Assembly (NCBI GenBank): GCA_019925095.2
Contig: CM034412.1
Location: 4,278,001 to 4,342,000, forward strand
From: Dendrolimus kikuchii
Taxonomy: Eukaryota; Arthropoda; Insecta; Lepidoptera; Lasiocampidae
Direction: 5' to 3'
Length of the DNA stretch: 64,000 nt
Made by a program: the position numbers and the translations under genes. How positions within the stretch are numbered: the stretch's first letter is position 1; each line of letters opens with the position of its first letter. The notes under the pieces are model-generated. The model was not told the DNA's origin. It was given only the letters and a program-made list of their open reading frames with translations, and ran no database searches. This document shows positions 44,901 to 53,409 of the stretch, piece by piece.

Positions 44901-47900
44901 ATTGAGCTGAATTTTTGCACGTATGTGTATATCGTGTGACAATGCAATAATATGGTACCATAGAGCTGATCTGATGATGGAGTCGGAAGGTCGGCCATAG
45001 GAACTCTTGTACTAAACAAGATAGACCCGTCGTGTTTGGGCTCGTTTTACTTGTCTTGGCTAGCACTCTGCTGCTACATGATGTGCAGGATCTCAAAAGC
45101 TTGTATTTAAAAACCTTTTTAAAAAAGCTTATTTTTACATAACGTTCCATTTTATCATAAGAGTGCATTTAATTCTTTTTTCAAAGTTTCCACGGAGAAG
45201 GGAATTAAATCACTAAATAATCACTAAAAAATAAATAATAGTTAAAAAAAAAACTAAAAAAATACGCTTTTATAGAAAATCCAACTAAAAAATAGTATTT
45301 TACAATAAAATCATTTTTTTACACTATTTTTAATTCAAATTTACTAAAATTTATTTTCTATTTTTTAGTTGGATTTTCTATAAGAGCGTATTTTTTTAAC
45401 TATTATTTATTTAACAACCACTTTATGTGTGTGTCACCTATCTGCTGTATTCCAGCTATGAAATTCAAGGAATTCTTTTTGATTAACAGATATCACTGGG
45501 TGCCTGTTTCTATTTGGATGAAATCGATCACCCCTACGCAGATTCAATTGAATATTTGCCCATTTTATCATTGATGACGTTTTTGTTATCTTATAATATA
45601 GGTAAGTTTTACACAATCATTTACAACCAAACTTATGGAAATCTATGTCTAGATACGCACTAGGCGACGAAATCGCGACGGCCAAGACACGGCGCGCGAT
45701 GTGACGGCCAGAAAGATTGTTCAACACCGCACGCGCTTAACAGGCGGCTACGATTCGCCGCCGCGGTCAGTGAGATTTGGCGCGACACACGCGCGGTTTT
45801 TCCTCTTTCACGTAACTAAATACACTTTTTTTTTGGCCAGGGGAAATCCGTTTGAGGACTAAGCTGCGACAGGCACAGAAGCCTGAGGCGATATTCGCGA
45901 CCTGTGTGAGTGTGTGGGATTCGCCAGATCGGGGGTGGCACTAGCGTTCCCAGTCAGAACTGGTGCCACGCTATTGCCACTCCCCAGTTAGGGATACCCA
46001 CTAAAACCCCTGGGTGTTCCGTCCTGAGCCTTATGCTAGGGCTACGGGGAATTAGGCTTCCCGTATCCGCATGCCCTGGCAGGCGTGGGCCCCCCTCACT
46101 GGGCCTCTTCAAATGCCGGGGGACTACCCCCCGGCAACGTCATGGTCAAATCCGGCGTGGGGCGGTTTGTAACGCGCCCCAGAAGGAGGAGACGGCATCC
46201 CATCCGGTGCGGCTCCCGACCATGGTGCGTGCCACGGCCGGGAGCGAGGTGTCAGATCCGGTGTGACGTAACTAAATACACTAGCACAACTTAATCCTCG
46301 ACGAGCATTTAATAGCAACTCATATTAGAATATTCTTAGCCGCTACATTGGCCGCCTGACAGCTGTAATCTGGCCGCTGCGACTTGGCCGCTTAGAACGT
46401 TTGTGTTGTTAAAAATTTAGGGAACCCATGGCTCTAGACCTTTGACGCGGAATACCAGGAGTATGTTTATTTAATATTTTCTTAAGTTTTCGCGACTTGT
46501 ATACATAATAAAACTACGTTTTAACGGTTTTAAGCGCGGTAGTTTTTTTTATTTTTTATTCCGACGTTTCGGCCACTGTTCAGTTGCCGTAATCACAGAA
46601 GACAAAGATGTCAAGTGTCAATGAGTATTGTTAAAGTTTTACTTAGCCTACCGCCAACTTGTTCATTTTAATTATTTAGTCTTAATTTTGTTCTTTTTTT
46701 TATTGCAAGAATTCAGCAGACAGGCAGACGGCCACTTGATGGAAAGAGGTTACCATCGCCTATGGACATTTGCAACACCAAAGGTGCTATAAATTCGCTG
46801 CTGCCCTCGTAAGGGAGACTAATGGCGGAACACAACTCAAGGTTGTTATGGCGACATACTTTAGACCAGGGGTGGTAGCCATCCAGTCGGGCAAAGGCCC
46901 TACCACCTGGCTGTGGGTTGTTTTGTCCCCTCTTACGACAAGCCGCCCGGCCGCAGGAAATTGTATTCTTATGTACGTGTACGTGTTTACGGTTATTATT
47001 TACTCTATGGGAGCCTAATCTAATTTACCACCGCTTCGCAACATGTTGTGGCTTGAAGAGAAGAAGCGGCACAAGAAACTCTTCAGCAAACATGCCTAGC
47101 TCTGATCTATATATAAGTATATATAAAAGAAAATCGCGTTAGTTACACTATTTATAACTCAAGAACGGCTGTACGGATTTGGTAGCTTAGAGCCAGGAGA
47201 AGGACATAGGATAGTTTTTATCCCGTTGGAACCGGTAGGTGGCGCTGCGATCGGGTTCTAGAATCCTCCTAATCACCTGGACCGATTTTGGTGATTTTGT
47301 TTTTGTTTGTTTTAGTGCCCAGATAATTTAGATTTACACTTAGAACCGGTAGGTGACGCTGAGATCGGGATCTAGAATCCTCCTAATCACCTGGAGCGAT
47401 TTTGTTTTTGTGTGTTCGAGTGGGTCCCCGGATGGTTTAAATCCACAATTGGAACCGGTAGGTGGCGCTGGGATCGGGTCCTAGATTTTTATTTTTTCAG
47501 AGCAGGACAACGTCTCCGGGGGCCGCTAGTAATATATATATACATATAAAAGAAAGTCGTGTTAGTTACACTATTTATAACTCAAGATCGGCTATACTAA
47601 TTTGGCTGAAAATTAGTGGGGAGGTAGCTTCGAACCAGGAGACGGACATAGGATACTTTTTATCCCGTTGGAACCGATAAGTGGAGCTGAGATCGGGTTC
47701 TAGAATCCTAATCACCTGGACCGATTTTGGTGATTTTGTTTTTGTGTGTTTGAGTGGGTCCCCGGACGGTTTAAATCCACAATTGGAACCGGTAGGTGGC
47801 GCTGGGACCGGGTCCTAGATTTTTTTTTCAGAGCAGGACAACGTCTGCCGGGGCCGCTAGTTTTATATAAAATTAAAACTTTAATTTGTTTTGAACAGTA

Positions 47901-48593
47901 AACAAAAGAGTATATATGCGTGTATGTGTCAAATACGTGGTAGTGTGTGTAATATTTTTTTATTGGTTTAATGTATTTTTTATGCATAATTTAAAAAAAA
48001 AACATTAGCATTCGTCGCTTCTTCTCTATATAAGCTATAAGTGTGCGAAATTTCATACTCCTCCGTCCGCGCAATTTTCGTAAAAAGGGGCACAGAGTTT
48101 TTGCTTCACGTATTAATATATAGATTATTTCCTGATGTAACATTGCAAAATATGTGATGTCACATTAGGAAGGGAGGCGTCTCACGAATGTGACCAGCCA
48201 TGACAAGTACGGGGGAGGGCTCGAAAAATCATGAAATTCGTGTGACGTAATTTGAATGTCCCCGATCCACTTTCCATCATGTAGGAAGACAGTAAGAAGT
48301 AATTTATTATATCTACTGCTCCAGGTTTCGCGATTATACCAGCCACCTTCACTGGTGAAATGTTCGACTCGACAGTACGAGGTCCTGGGTCTTCGTTCAC
48401 CTTGATCATCGGTTGGATGATCACCTTCATCATCACCACGACCTTCGCGTACACGGTGTCCGTTGTGGGTGCAGCTGTCACCTTTTGGGTCTACGCCAGT
48501 TCCTGTGCTGTAGCTTTTATGTTTACCGTCGTATTTGTACCTGAAACTAAAGGGAAAAGTTTACTGGAGATTCAAAATTTATTGAGTAAATGA
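31539..48593 (+). CDS. MFS sugar transporter (Tret1-like), complete, 7 exons
   Basis: Exons 31539..31587, 35689..35844, 40067..40265, 41622..41812, 42525..42901, 45490..45601 and 48325..48593. Every junction has AG/GT borders and matching phases (1,1,2,1,0,1); the sum is 1353 bases, 450 codons plus TGA. The protein should have 12 membrane segments. Family motifs: GYAAGWTAPVLPML in TM1, KGR at 80-82, PET at 189-191 (the usual PESPR has lost its arginine), NTLQGLSGCNAVLFF with Gln257 and Asn263 in TM7, GRR at 308-310, and PETKGKS from 434. The family moves trehalose, glucose or related sugars across the plasma membrane; the substrate here is not known. The 6/7 loop is short. Introns 1 and 2 (about 4 kb each) are packed with repeats; a hairpin lies 75 bp before exon 6. 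A tandem paralogue starts at 58923. Confidence 0.9.
31637..31757 (+). mobile_element. RTE-like LINE 3' tip (subfamily 1)
   Basis: ACGAGCGTGCACGACAAGAG to GCAAGGGAACTGGCGTGAAG matches the last 120 bp of the copies at 38265 and 61245. In intron 1 of the transporter. Confidence 0.65.
31763..31985 (+). mobile_element. SINE-like element, family A (internal deletion)
   Basis: Head (GGCAGACGGCCCACTTGATG) and tail (CCACCTGGCTGTGGGTTG; GGAAATTGTATTCTCTCT) are present but about 80 central bases are missing. It begins directly after the LINE tip. Confidence 0.65.
32205..32340 (+). mobile_element. Retroelement RT C-terminal scrap (family H)
   Basis: CCGATCAGTATGGCGATCCA and CTTCTGGGCACCTTACTCAT match the better preserved copy at 52005..52140, which encodes IQRGNVVGLLGTLP. 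Confidence 0.45.
32379..32850 (+). mobile_element. RTE-like LINE 3' fragment (subfamily 2)
   Basis: Encodes SRMNAVEMGALRSICKVN, GMLRWFGHVKRINESGI and, after a stop, RSRRTHHDQIDEI. It ends CAGGCGTGACAATATGTATG with a (TATG)n tail that runs into (TA)n. The short tandem tail supports RTE affinity. Confidence 0.7.
32900..33203 (+). mobile_element. Helitron-like element (GGTGGCGCTG family)
   Basis: Contains GAACCGGTAGGTGGCGCTGG, GGTCCTAGATTTTTATTTTT and the end GACAACGTCTGCCGGGACGG then CTAG|T. Confidence 0.5.
33565..33820 (-). mobile_element. SINE-like element, family A
   Basis: Reverse copy from CATGAACGGAGAAAGAATAA to GCAGACAGGCAGACAGCCCA (reversed), lacking part of the middle. Confidence 0.6.
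33882..33970 (+). repeat. Family A head fragment
   Basis: TTTTTTATTGCATGAGTTCA and GATAGAAAGCGGTTAGCATC, truncated after the head. The sequence at 34076-34112 (GGAACACCTACAAGCCAATA) recurs inverted at 2937-2972, part of another old repeat. Confidence 0.55.
34610..35008 (+). mobile_element. Short lepidopteran repeat with CTAGT-type end
   Basis: Starts CTATCTATAATATTATAAAT and ends ACGAGGACGAAGTCGCAGGC then AAATCCTAG|T. The same end type occurs near 4700-4735. It has the usual 'GTCTGTCTG ... CTAGGTCGATTT' body but no coding content. Confidence 0.5.
35011..35612 (+). mobile_element. Family A copy split by a family B insertion
   Basis: Family A runs 35011..35270, then resumes at 35591 with the expected TCTTTCTTCGTTCCTGCAC tail. 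GAAATTGTATT is present on both sides (35260-35270 and 35591-35601) as an 11-bp target duplication. Confidence 0.8.
35271..35590 (+). mobile_element. Retroposon family B, nested insertion
   Basis: GTATTATTTATTTAGGTTTA, GGCTTGGCAGCTAGGCCTTT, TACTCAAAAACTATCAATAT and CGCGCCAAAAACTCC. Its ends are fixed by the 11-bp duplication of host family A sequence. The oligo-T-like start suggests a minus-oriented retroposon. It ends about 100 bp before transporter exon 2. Confidence 0.75.
36045..36290 (+). mobile_element. SINE-like element, family A (deleted middle)
   Basis: TTTTTTTATTGTAGGAGTTC through TTCTTTCTCCGTTCCTGCAC, lacking about 60 central bases. In intron 2 of the transporter. Confidence 0.65.
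36582..37053 (-). mobile_element. Probable solo LTR (family J), degenerate
   Basis: On the minus strand it begins TGTTACATACCGACAAAG, passes TTTATTACCTTTCC and a CTAATAAGTTCTATAGTAAT block, and ends CGGCATTTTAATTCGAG plus a short tail. The copy at 58011..58461 has the same order and TG...CA ends. The internal sequence diverges in the middle, so both are old. Confidence 0.5.
37200..38260. other. Intron 2 sequence, no feature recognised
   Basis: Unassigned AT-rich sequence with a G-run at 37809-37817 and a GC-richer patch at about 37940-38030. No shared repeat or convincing frame. Confidence 0.35.
38265..38525 (+). mobile_element. RTE-like LINE 3' fragment (subfamily 1)
   Basis: A 78-codon frame begins MTKQIYNAKVDGCRSRGRP and ends RAYPARELA, followed by GTTATGTATGTATTTA. 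It is nearly identical to the matching part of 61245..61815, so these copies are fairly young. Confidence 0.72.
38870..38975 (-). mobile_element. Retroelement RT C-terminal scrap (family H)
   Basis: The minus strand gives IAIQRGNVASLLGTFP-type residues, as in 50962..51168. Short fragment. Confidence 0.5.
39265..39362 (+). ncRNA. tRNA-like sequence (SINE head or tRNA relic)
   Basis: GATAGTTCAGCGTGCGTTG resembles an A-box D arm, and CCAGGTTCGATTCCTGG forms a perfect T arm with B box. The intervening part contains an AGATATATCT palindrome. No acceptor stem is evident, so it is more likely the Pol III promoter head of a SINE than a working tRNA. Confidence 0.5.
40290..40725 (+). mobile_element. 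LINE C-terminal fragment (subfamily 4)
   Basis: With frameshifts the plus strand encodes RRLSWYGHVIRREESTVTKR, SNCNIDGCKCKDRPKRDGW and WMDGKD-like residues, the (R/W)-W-(Y/F)-GHV...GR(P)K...W tail of non-LTR elements. A related scrap is at 41850..41995. In intron 3 of the transporter. Confidence 0.5.
40822..41055 (+). repeat. Repeat family I, partial
   Basis: CGGACAGACGCCATAGTCCC, CCCGGTACCTTTTGTTC and ATGTCGCGCCACATTTATAT match the second half of family I (54391..54940). Confidence 0.6.
41390..41490 (+). repeat. CR1-type LINE scrap
   Basis: TCGTATGAATAGGTACCATT then TAGGTAAGCGTGCTCCATC matches the 25540-25580 part of the fragment at 25480..25630. Confidence 0.45.
41850..41995 (+). repeat. 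LINE C-terminal scrap (subfamily 4)
   Basis: GTGACAAAAAGAATGTTAAA and GGACACAAGACTAAAGATGG match 40538-40600. It begins about 35 bp after the exon 4 donor, so an exon-intron border is abutted by old LINE sequence. Confidence 0.45.
43155..43195 (+). repeat. (GT)n microsatellite
   Basis: GT dinucleotides with TTG interruptions in intron 5 of the transporter. Confidence 0.85.
44410..44490 (-). repeat. Family A head fragment
   Basis: Reverse match: GGTGTTGCAAATATCCATAA and GCCATGGTAACC. Strongly diverged. Confidence 0.45.
44556..44801. repeat. Long near-perfect hairpin
   Basis: Arms 44556..44639 and 44718..44801 (84 bp) differ at about one position. The arms contain TTGTACCATAGTGTTTGTAC and GTCATTGAATTTAAAAAA. 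The 78-base loop includes ATAGAAATGAAAAATAAGAC, shared with the insert at 18950-18990. Foldback-type or inverted-duplication repeat. Confidence 0.82.
45230..45414. repeat. Hairpin element close to transporter exon 6
   Basis: Left arm 45230..45295 and right arm 45357..45414 are inverted copies of AAATAATAGTTAAAAAAA then TACGC(T)TTATAGAAAATCC and AACTAAAAAATAG. The left arm has an extra ~11-base A-rich insertion. The right arm ends 75 bases before exon 6. Confidence 0.75.
45490..45601 (+). CDS. Exon 6 of the MFS sugar transporter (TM8-9)
   Basis: This short exon is easy to miss. TTAACAG|ATATCACTG and TATAATATAG|GTAAGT give a 112-base exon, phase 0 to 1, encoding ISLGACFYLDE and LPILSLMTFLLSYNIG. 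It restores the reading frame between the exons ending at 42901 and starting at 48325. It belongs to the gene at 31539..48593. Confidence 0.88.
45640..45809. other. GC-rich intron segment
   Basis: A CG-rich stretch (GGCGACGAAATCGCGACGG, GCGGCTACGATTCGCCGCC) unlike its surroundings, directly before the retroposon target site. It may be an older repeat; no frame recognised. Confidence 0.35.
45827..46265 (-). mobile_element. Retroposon with 17-bp target duplication
   Basis: ACGTAACTAAATACACT occurs at 45810-45826 and again at 46266-46282. Between them lies a 439-bp GC-rich insert starting with oligo-T (poly(A) on the minus strand). This is target-primed retroposition, minus orientation. The insert has open frames (CHAIATPQLGIPTKTPG) but no recognised domain. 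It could be a SINE or a 5'-truncated LINE. It lies in the last intron of the transporter. Confidence 0.82.
46480..46690 (+). repeat. Family K element
   Basis: TTTTCGCGACTTGTATACAT, CGGTTTTAAGCGCGGTAG and GTCAAGTGTCAATGAGTATT match 63714..63935. Downstream the two loci also share TTATTATTTA(C/A)TCTATGGGAG and the family D scrap, so they are copies of one larger composite. Confidence 0.65.
46697..46968 (+). mobile_element. SINE-like element, family A, inside the K composite
   Basis: GGCAGACGGCCACTTGATGG to GCCGCAGGAAATTGTATTC. The 63.7-kb copy of the composite lacks it, so family A inserted here later. Confidence 0.68.
47028..47095 (-). repeat. Family D tip within the K composite
   Basis: ACCGCTTCGCAACATGTTGT and GAAGAAGCGGCACAAGAAAC, matching 2816-2872 and 63972-64000. 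Confidence 0.5.
47105..47531 (+). mobile_element. Helitron-like element, copy 1 of a tandem pair
   Basis: GTTAGTTACACTATTTATAA, GAACCGGTAGGTGGCGCTGC (three such blocks) and the end GACAACGTCTCCGGGGGCCG then CTAG|T. Confidence 0.55.
47533..47861 (+). mobile_element. Helitron-like element, copy 2 of a tandem pair
   Basis: Begins again GTTAGTTACACTATTTATAA and ends GACAACGTCTGCCGGGGCCG then CTAG|T. Head-to-tail with copy 1 and lacking one internal ~110-bp block. Confidence 0.55.
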
Positions 48594-48639
48594 TTTTGAG
48601 TGTTTTTATGGATTTTTTTATTTATAATTTATATGTCTC

Positions 48640-48904
48640 AGAGACCATGGGCTATAAAAACGGCCCGGACTTTTGCGACTTGCGTGGGGCCATAGGAAGG
48701 CCAACACGTAGAGGCCCTTTGACAAATTTCATGTAAATGTGGCGTGACACTGACTGGCGTTTATCCCTGTATACACCATATAAAAATGCACACAAGGACA
48801 AGCCCCGGTCAGTGCAAAAGGTACCGGGCTAGTGGGACGAACTACTAATGGAACTAGGGATCTGGGACTATGGGGACTATGGCGTCTTCCCGTTGTAATG
48901 TTCG
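48640..48904 (-). repeat. Repeat family I, truncated
   Basis: GACCATGGGCTATAAAAACG, CCAACACGTAGAGGCCC and GACTATGGCGTCTTCCCG match 55543..55830. It stops abruptly at GTTCGGGGAAC where a family A element starts. It begins about 45 bp after the transporter stop codon, so it may form its 3' UTR. Confidence 0.65.
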
Positions 48905-49125
48905 GGGAACCAGGTGGTAGGTATATTTGGCCGACTGGTTGGCTACCACCCCTGGTCTAGAGCTCTAGAGAATGCCGCCATAACAACCTTGAGTTGTGTT
49001 CAGGTTCCAGTCTCCCTTAAGAAATCAGCTGTAAATTCGTAGCATATTTGGTGATACAAATGTCCATAAACGACGGTGACCGCTTTGCATCAGGTGGGCC
49101 ATCTGCCTGCAGAACTCATGCAATA
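48905..49125 (-). mobile_element. SINE-like element, family A
   Basis: CAGGTGGTAGGTATATTTGG to GGGCCATCTGCCTGCAGAAC, reverse orientation, joined directly to family I. Confidence 0.6.
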
Positions 49126-49197
49126 TTTATTTTTTCTTTATTTACTTAGGAACTCAGAAAACAGGCATTTGCAACACACATGAAATCAATAATATTA

Positions 49198-49415
49198 AGA
49201 AACTAGCTGGGCCCGCGACGTCGTCCGCGTGGAATTTGCTTTCAAAACCCTCCGATTTTTAAACATTCTTCATTGGTGCTCCGCTCCTATTGGTCTTAGC
49301 GTGATGATATATAGCCTTCCTCGATAAATGGGCTATCCAACACTGAAAGAATTTTTCAAATCAGAGCAGTAGTTCCTGAGATTAGCGCGTTCAATCAAAC
49401 AATATTAGTATATTT
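49198..49415 (-). mobile_element. Lep1-like Helitron fragment
   Basis: Reversed features: CTAGCTGGGCCCGCGACGTC, GGTGCTCCGCTCCTATTGGT, AGCCTTCCTCGATAAATGGG and TTCCTGAGATTAGCGCG. These match what I know of Lep1, a non-autonomous Helitron widespread in Lepidoptera. Confidence 0.65.
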
Positions 49416-49839
49416 GGCTACAACACTAATACTTACATTTTAAATATCGCGATATCTTTTGAATGAAACGTCCGAATTGAATAATTCAAAAAGTTCTAGA
49501 AAGGTATTGAATTCGTCTTGAATATGGAGCAATTTATTTTGATAAGGATTAATACCAAGGTACAAAATAAAAAGTTTTTGAAGCGACGGCATTTTATATT
49601 ATTCAAAAAATAAAAGAAAACATTTATTGTGAGATAACTACAAGAGTTAGACATATGGTTACGCGATATTTTTTGTAGACAATTATATGTTCTGCAAAGT
49701 GGTAGTACATTGTTTTGTTCTATAATCAATAGTTTTCGCAGCGCACGCCGTGTAAGGATTTTTTCGGGTCATCTTTTTACACCTTGGGTTACATTATTGG
49801 ACTTTTAGTAAGGATCCCGAACTTTTTGAAAATATAATA

Positions 49840-49970
49840 TAACCTATAGCCTTCCTCGATAAATGTATTATTCAACACAAATAATTTTTCAAATCGGACC
49901 AGCGGTTCCTGAGATTAACGCGTTTAAACAAACAAACTCTTCAGCTTTATAATAGAAAGAAGAAGAAAGA
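49840..49970 (-). mobile_element. Lep1-like Helitron fragment
   Basis: ATAGCCTTCCTCGATAAATG, GGTTCCTGAGATTAACGCGT and CTCTTCAGCTTTATAATAG, the last being the element's 5' end in reverse. Confidence 0.62.
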
Positions 49971-49984
49971 AAAAACATTTATTT

Positions 49985-50760
49985 AGAACTACAGCACAAA
50001 TGAGAATACAATACACAACATAAATAAATAAATGTACAATGTAACATGCATTAAAAAAAAAACCAAGCAAGTGTAGCTCTAAATTGGTCCTAGCTCAGCA
50101 TGTTGCTGGTTAAGTTAACCAGCGCTGATCTTCCGCTAGGGCCATTCCAGTGACATACACAGACAGACACTGAAGCAAATGAAAAACAAAGTGAAAAGAA
50201 AGTAAGTATAAAAGAGAAAACAAAAGAAAAATGTGCACAACAATTGTAAAAAAATGAAGTACATATTATTTATACAGTTTGAGATAGTTATAACAGTAAG
50301 AGTTTAAAAGTAGCAATAGTAAGAAATACATACACGACTCAACACATACAGGATAGGTCAGGCACGTCCTCCAAATGGGCGCCATTATATAGCACTGGTA
50401 TCATGAGCGAGATCAGATTGGCACATTTGGTGGGCATACAAGAACTTTTTTAATTTAAATCTAAACCCATGTATACTTTGCATATTTTTTATGGGGGGTG
50501 GTATATTGTTCCAGCATTTGGAGGCAGCATACCTAAAACTACCCCTAAAAGCAACTGTGCCATGTCGTTGCGTCGTAAGGTGCATAGCGCATTGCCGCAG
50601 TCCAGCCGATCTTTTTGAAGAGAACCAAAAAGTTTTTTATATAAGTATGAAGGGGCTTTATGCTTAATAACTCCAAAAAGTAGGCATGCGAGATGCAATT
50701 TACGGCGGTGCTTCATTTTCAACATTGAACAGTTGTTTATAAAAGGCGTCACATGACTTC
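49985..50760 (-). mobile_element. CR1-type LINE 3' region
   Basis: The minus strand encodes FINNCSMLKMKHRRKLHLA, KHKAPSYLYKKLFGS, then in a second frame RHGTVAFRGSFRYAASKCW and HGFRFKLKKFLY, the carboxy end of a CR1-like reverse transcriptase. A frameshift divides it. The part below 50385 is its AT-rich 3' end, with oligo-A-like sequence. Confidence 0.7.
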
Positions 50761-50939
50761 TTATATTAGTATAGATATAAAATATATAAAATATAAATAT
50801 CTAATATTAGTATAGATATAAAAACTGCCATATCATTTACATAATCATTAATTAAATCATAAATATTAATAAAACTACAATAATTATAAACTTAAATATA
50901 AACTACAGACTATAAAATATAATATAAAAACTAAAACTC

Positions 50940-51590
50940 TAAATAAAAAAAAGGAAAATATCTAAAGATAAGTTATTGGTCCCAAACCACTGTCACTTAC
51001 CGGAAACGTTCCCAGAAGGCTGGCGGCGTTGCCACGTTGTATAGCAAAGCTTAATCTTTGAGCGAAATAGACGCCAGCCTTCTGGTCGCGTGTGACGTCT
51101 ATTAAACGTTTAGCGACGTTACGGTAGACCTTTAGAGCGTTAGAACCCCACGGACCCAGAGTTTCCACCCCAAATGCCGCAAATGTGTAACCATTTCCAA
51201 TGGCGGCATATTTGCGGCGCTAGAGGGCCTCCTGTTCGGCTGCAGCAGAACCGGCGGTAGTGCACGTACTTGAAAGATGGGACCCCGCCAGAGTGCCAAC
51301 GCAAGTAGCATCCCACACTAATGGGCGGCCGTACTTCCAGGGAATCAGCGGCATCCCATCCGGTCTCCTGCCGTCGTCGCCAAGCCGTTTGGTTCCAAAA
51401 TGGAAGGTAACCCGGCGGTGACAAGAGCCCGGCGGATGATATCGTTGAGTGACGCGTGTCGGGAAATTCTACCGGCGCTTCTGCTGCAGGATAGTCCGTG
51501 GTGTCCCAAGCGGTCCACCCTATCCCCACACTGACGGAGGCGTGGGACCACACAGGTTGCCCCCAAGAGAATAAAGCTTTTATAGCCATA
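50940..51590 (-). mobile_element. Retroelement RT C-terminal region (family H)
   Basis: The minus strand encodes [40 protein letters not shown] and [15 protein letters not shown], then METLGPWGSNALKVYRNV and FAQRLSFAIQRGNAASLLG. This order (CG..VD..GHHGLSC, LEP.GL, ETLGPWG, AIQRGNA) is the tail of a reverse-transcriptase polyprotein family common in invertebrate genomes. Frames are broken. Clade not assigned. Confidence 0.65.
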
Positions 51591-52004
51591 TCATTATATT
51601 GAAGCTATTAAAAAAAAAACAACTGTCGTCTCGCCCTCCTCGGAACCAATTGACAGCCGACGCTGTATAGACTAAATATTTATTAGAGTAAAAACCTATA
51701 AGACAATATAATATTAATAAGTACAAGTATGTATAGAATTAATAAATATTAAGATACATAAAATAAGAAAACAAGGTCCCTGACTATGTTAGGGATGAAT
51801 GGGAGCAAGATACTTCCATTAAAAAAAAAACAACTAGGATAGACTCTTGGCCGGTTTATATACCTCACCAACCGTTCATTTGCCATGAGCCAGGTGATAT
51901 AAATGGGAAAAAAGACGGTAAACTAGCAATTTGGCCGGTAATTTCTAAAAAATCTACCAATCTAAAACACTATACATTGTATTGATAAAGAATTTCATAA
52001 TCAA

Positions 52005-52140
52005 GCAGAGCATAATCGGATCGGATCAGTATGGTGATCCAGCGAGGAAACGTAGTCGGCCTTCTAGGCACCTTACCTATAGAAGACGGTGATCTAGGCT
52101 CAGTATTCTATTATAGTCTTGAGGGACTATGGGTAGAATA
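52005..52140 (+). mobile_element. Retroelement RT C-terminal scrap (family H)
   Basis: Encodes MVIQRGNVVGLLGTLPIED, matching the end of the 50940..51590 element; it is on the opposite strand. Confidence 0.55.
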
Positions 52141-52819
52141 CAATACAAATAAGTTAAGTTTTCTTTTATTGTTTCGATTATTTATAAAGTTCTTCATTGT
52201 ACTAGCTTATAATTTAAGTATGTAAATTAAAGATAATTCAGTAGAGCTTATTTGTCTTACTATCGATTAACATTTGAGTGCAAGTGAATGCTTAGTTAGA
52301 TATAGAAACCGGCCATATATGAACACAAGCATCATTAATCATATTAAAATACATGCAATTTACACGCGCAAACAGAATGCATTGCATGTATTTTGTAATC
52401 GATGATTATTAGATAAGTTAGTCTTAAGATTCTAATATTTAGCATATATAAAAGAGGACACTGGGGAAAATGAAAAATAAAATTTCATTATAGCTCACTG
52501 AGCGGGCTTGATCAATGTAATGCCATGCTCTCACAGAATATCGGGGTGAACAATATTTTCTGCATGCCACCGAGACTTTACAATCTTTGACTGCTTTTAA
52601 AAAGAATTGAAAACAATTATTTTAAAAAATAAGCCTATAATCAATTAATGATTTTTTGACAGATACATTTTTAAGGAGTATTATTTTTCAAATTTGTATT
52701 ATGATTTTTTATTTTATTTTATGTAGTTAATATTGTTAGGGATTTTTGCTTTGTTTGACTTAATAGATAGATAACACAGAAAGAAAACATCGTGATGAAA
52801 CCTGCACATCGAGGTTACC

Positions 52820-53400
52820 AATGTGTCGAACCTGGCAAGCCGTCTTGAAACGTCGTGGCGGGTATACTGTCCATTACCCAATAGTGGGAAGACCGAGACC
52901 AGCAGTGAGACGTTTATGGACTGTTATTATTATAGATGTAAGTTTAATATACTGCACACCGCTACCAGTAGAATTTTTGTTGACCATCCCGCATTGCATA
53001 CTCCCCGTCCTGACCTACGGGGCCAAGAAGTGGACACTGACGCCAGGATTGGTCCACAAGTTCAAAGTCACTCAGCGTGCTATGGAACGAGCTATGTTGG
53101 CTGTTTCTCTTATGAATAGAATTAGAAATCAGTATATCAGTAAGAGAAACAAGTTAACTAAAATAGCTCGCAAAATTAGCTAATTGAAGTGGAAGTGGGC
53201 CGGACACATCTATCGCAAGACCGATGGTCGATAGAGTAGACGAGTCTGGAGTGGAGACCGCGTTGTCGGACGTCCTCCAGCCCGATGGACTCATAACCTG
53301 CGTGAAATCGCTGGTAGGCGCTGGATTCGGTAGACGGAGGACCGTGACGAGTGGCGTCGACTAATTGTAACACCTTCATAACTGGCGTATAATCGCAATA
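52820..53400 (+). mobile_element. LINE 3' fragment (subfamily 3)
   Basis: Encodes LTYGAKKWTLTPGLVHKFKV, RAMERAMLAVSLMNRIRN and, after stops, KWAGHIYRKTDGR and RRDEW-type residues. RTE-like LINE tail, ending in repeated TTTGAA. Relative at 59475..59890. Confidence 0.68.
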
Positions 53401-53409
53401 AAAGAATTT

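Noticed and set aside
45910..46266. 118-codon frame in the 45.8-kb retroposon
   Set aside because: Lies inside a retroposed insert with no recognised domain; GC-rich sequence keeps frames open.
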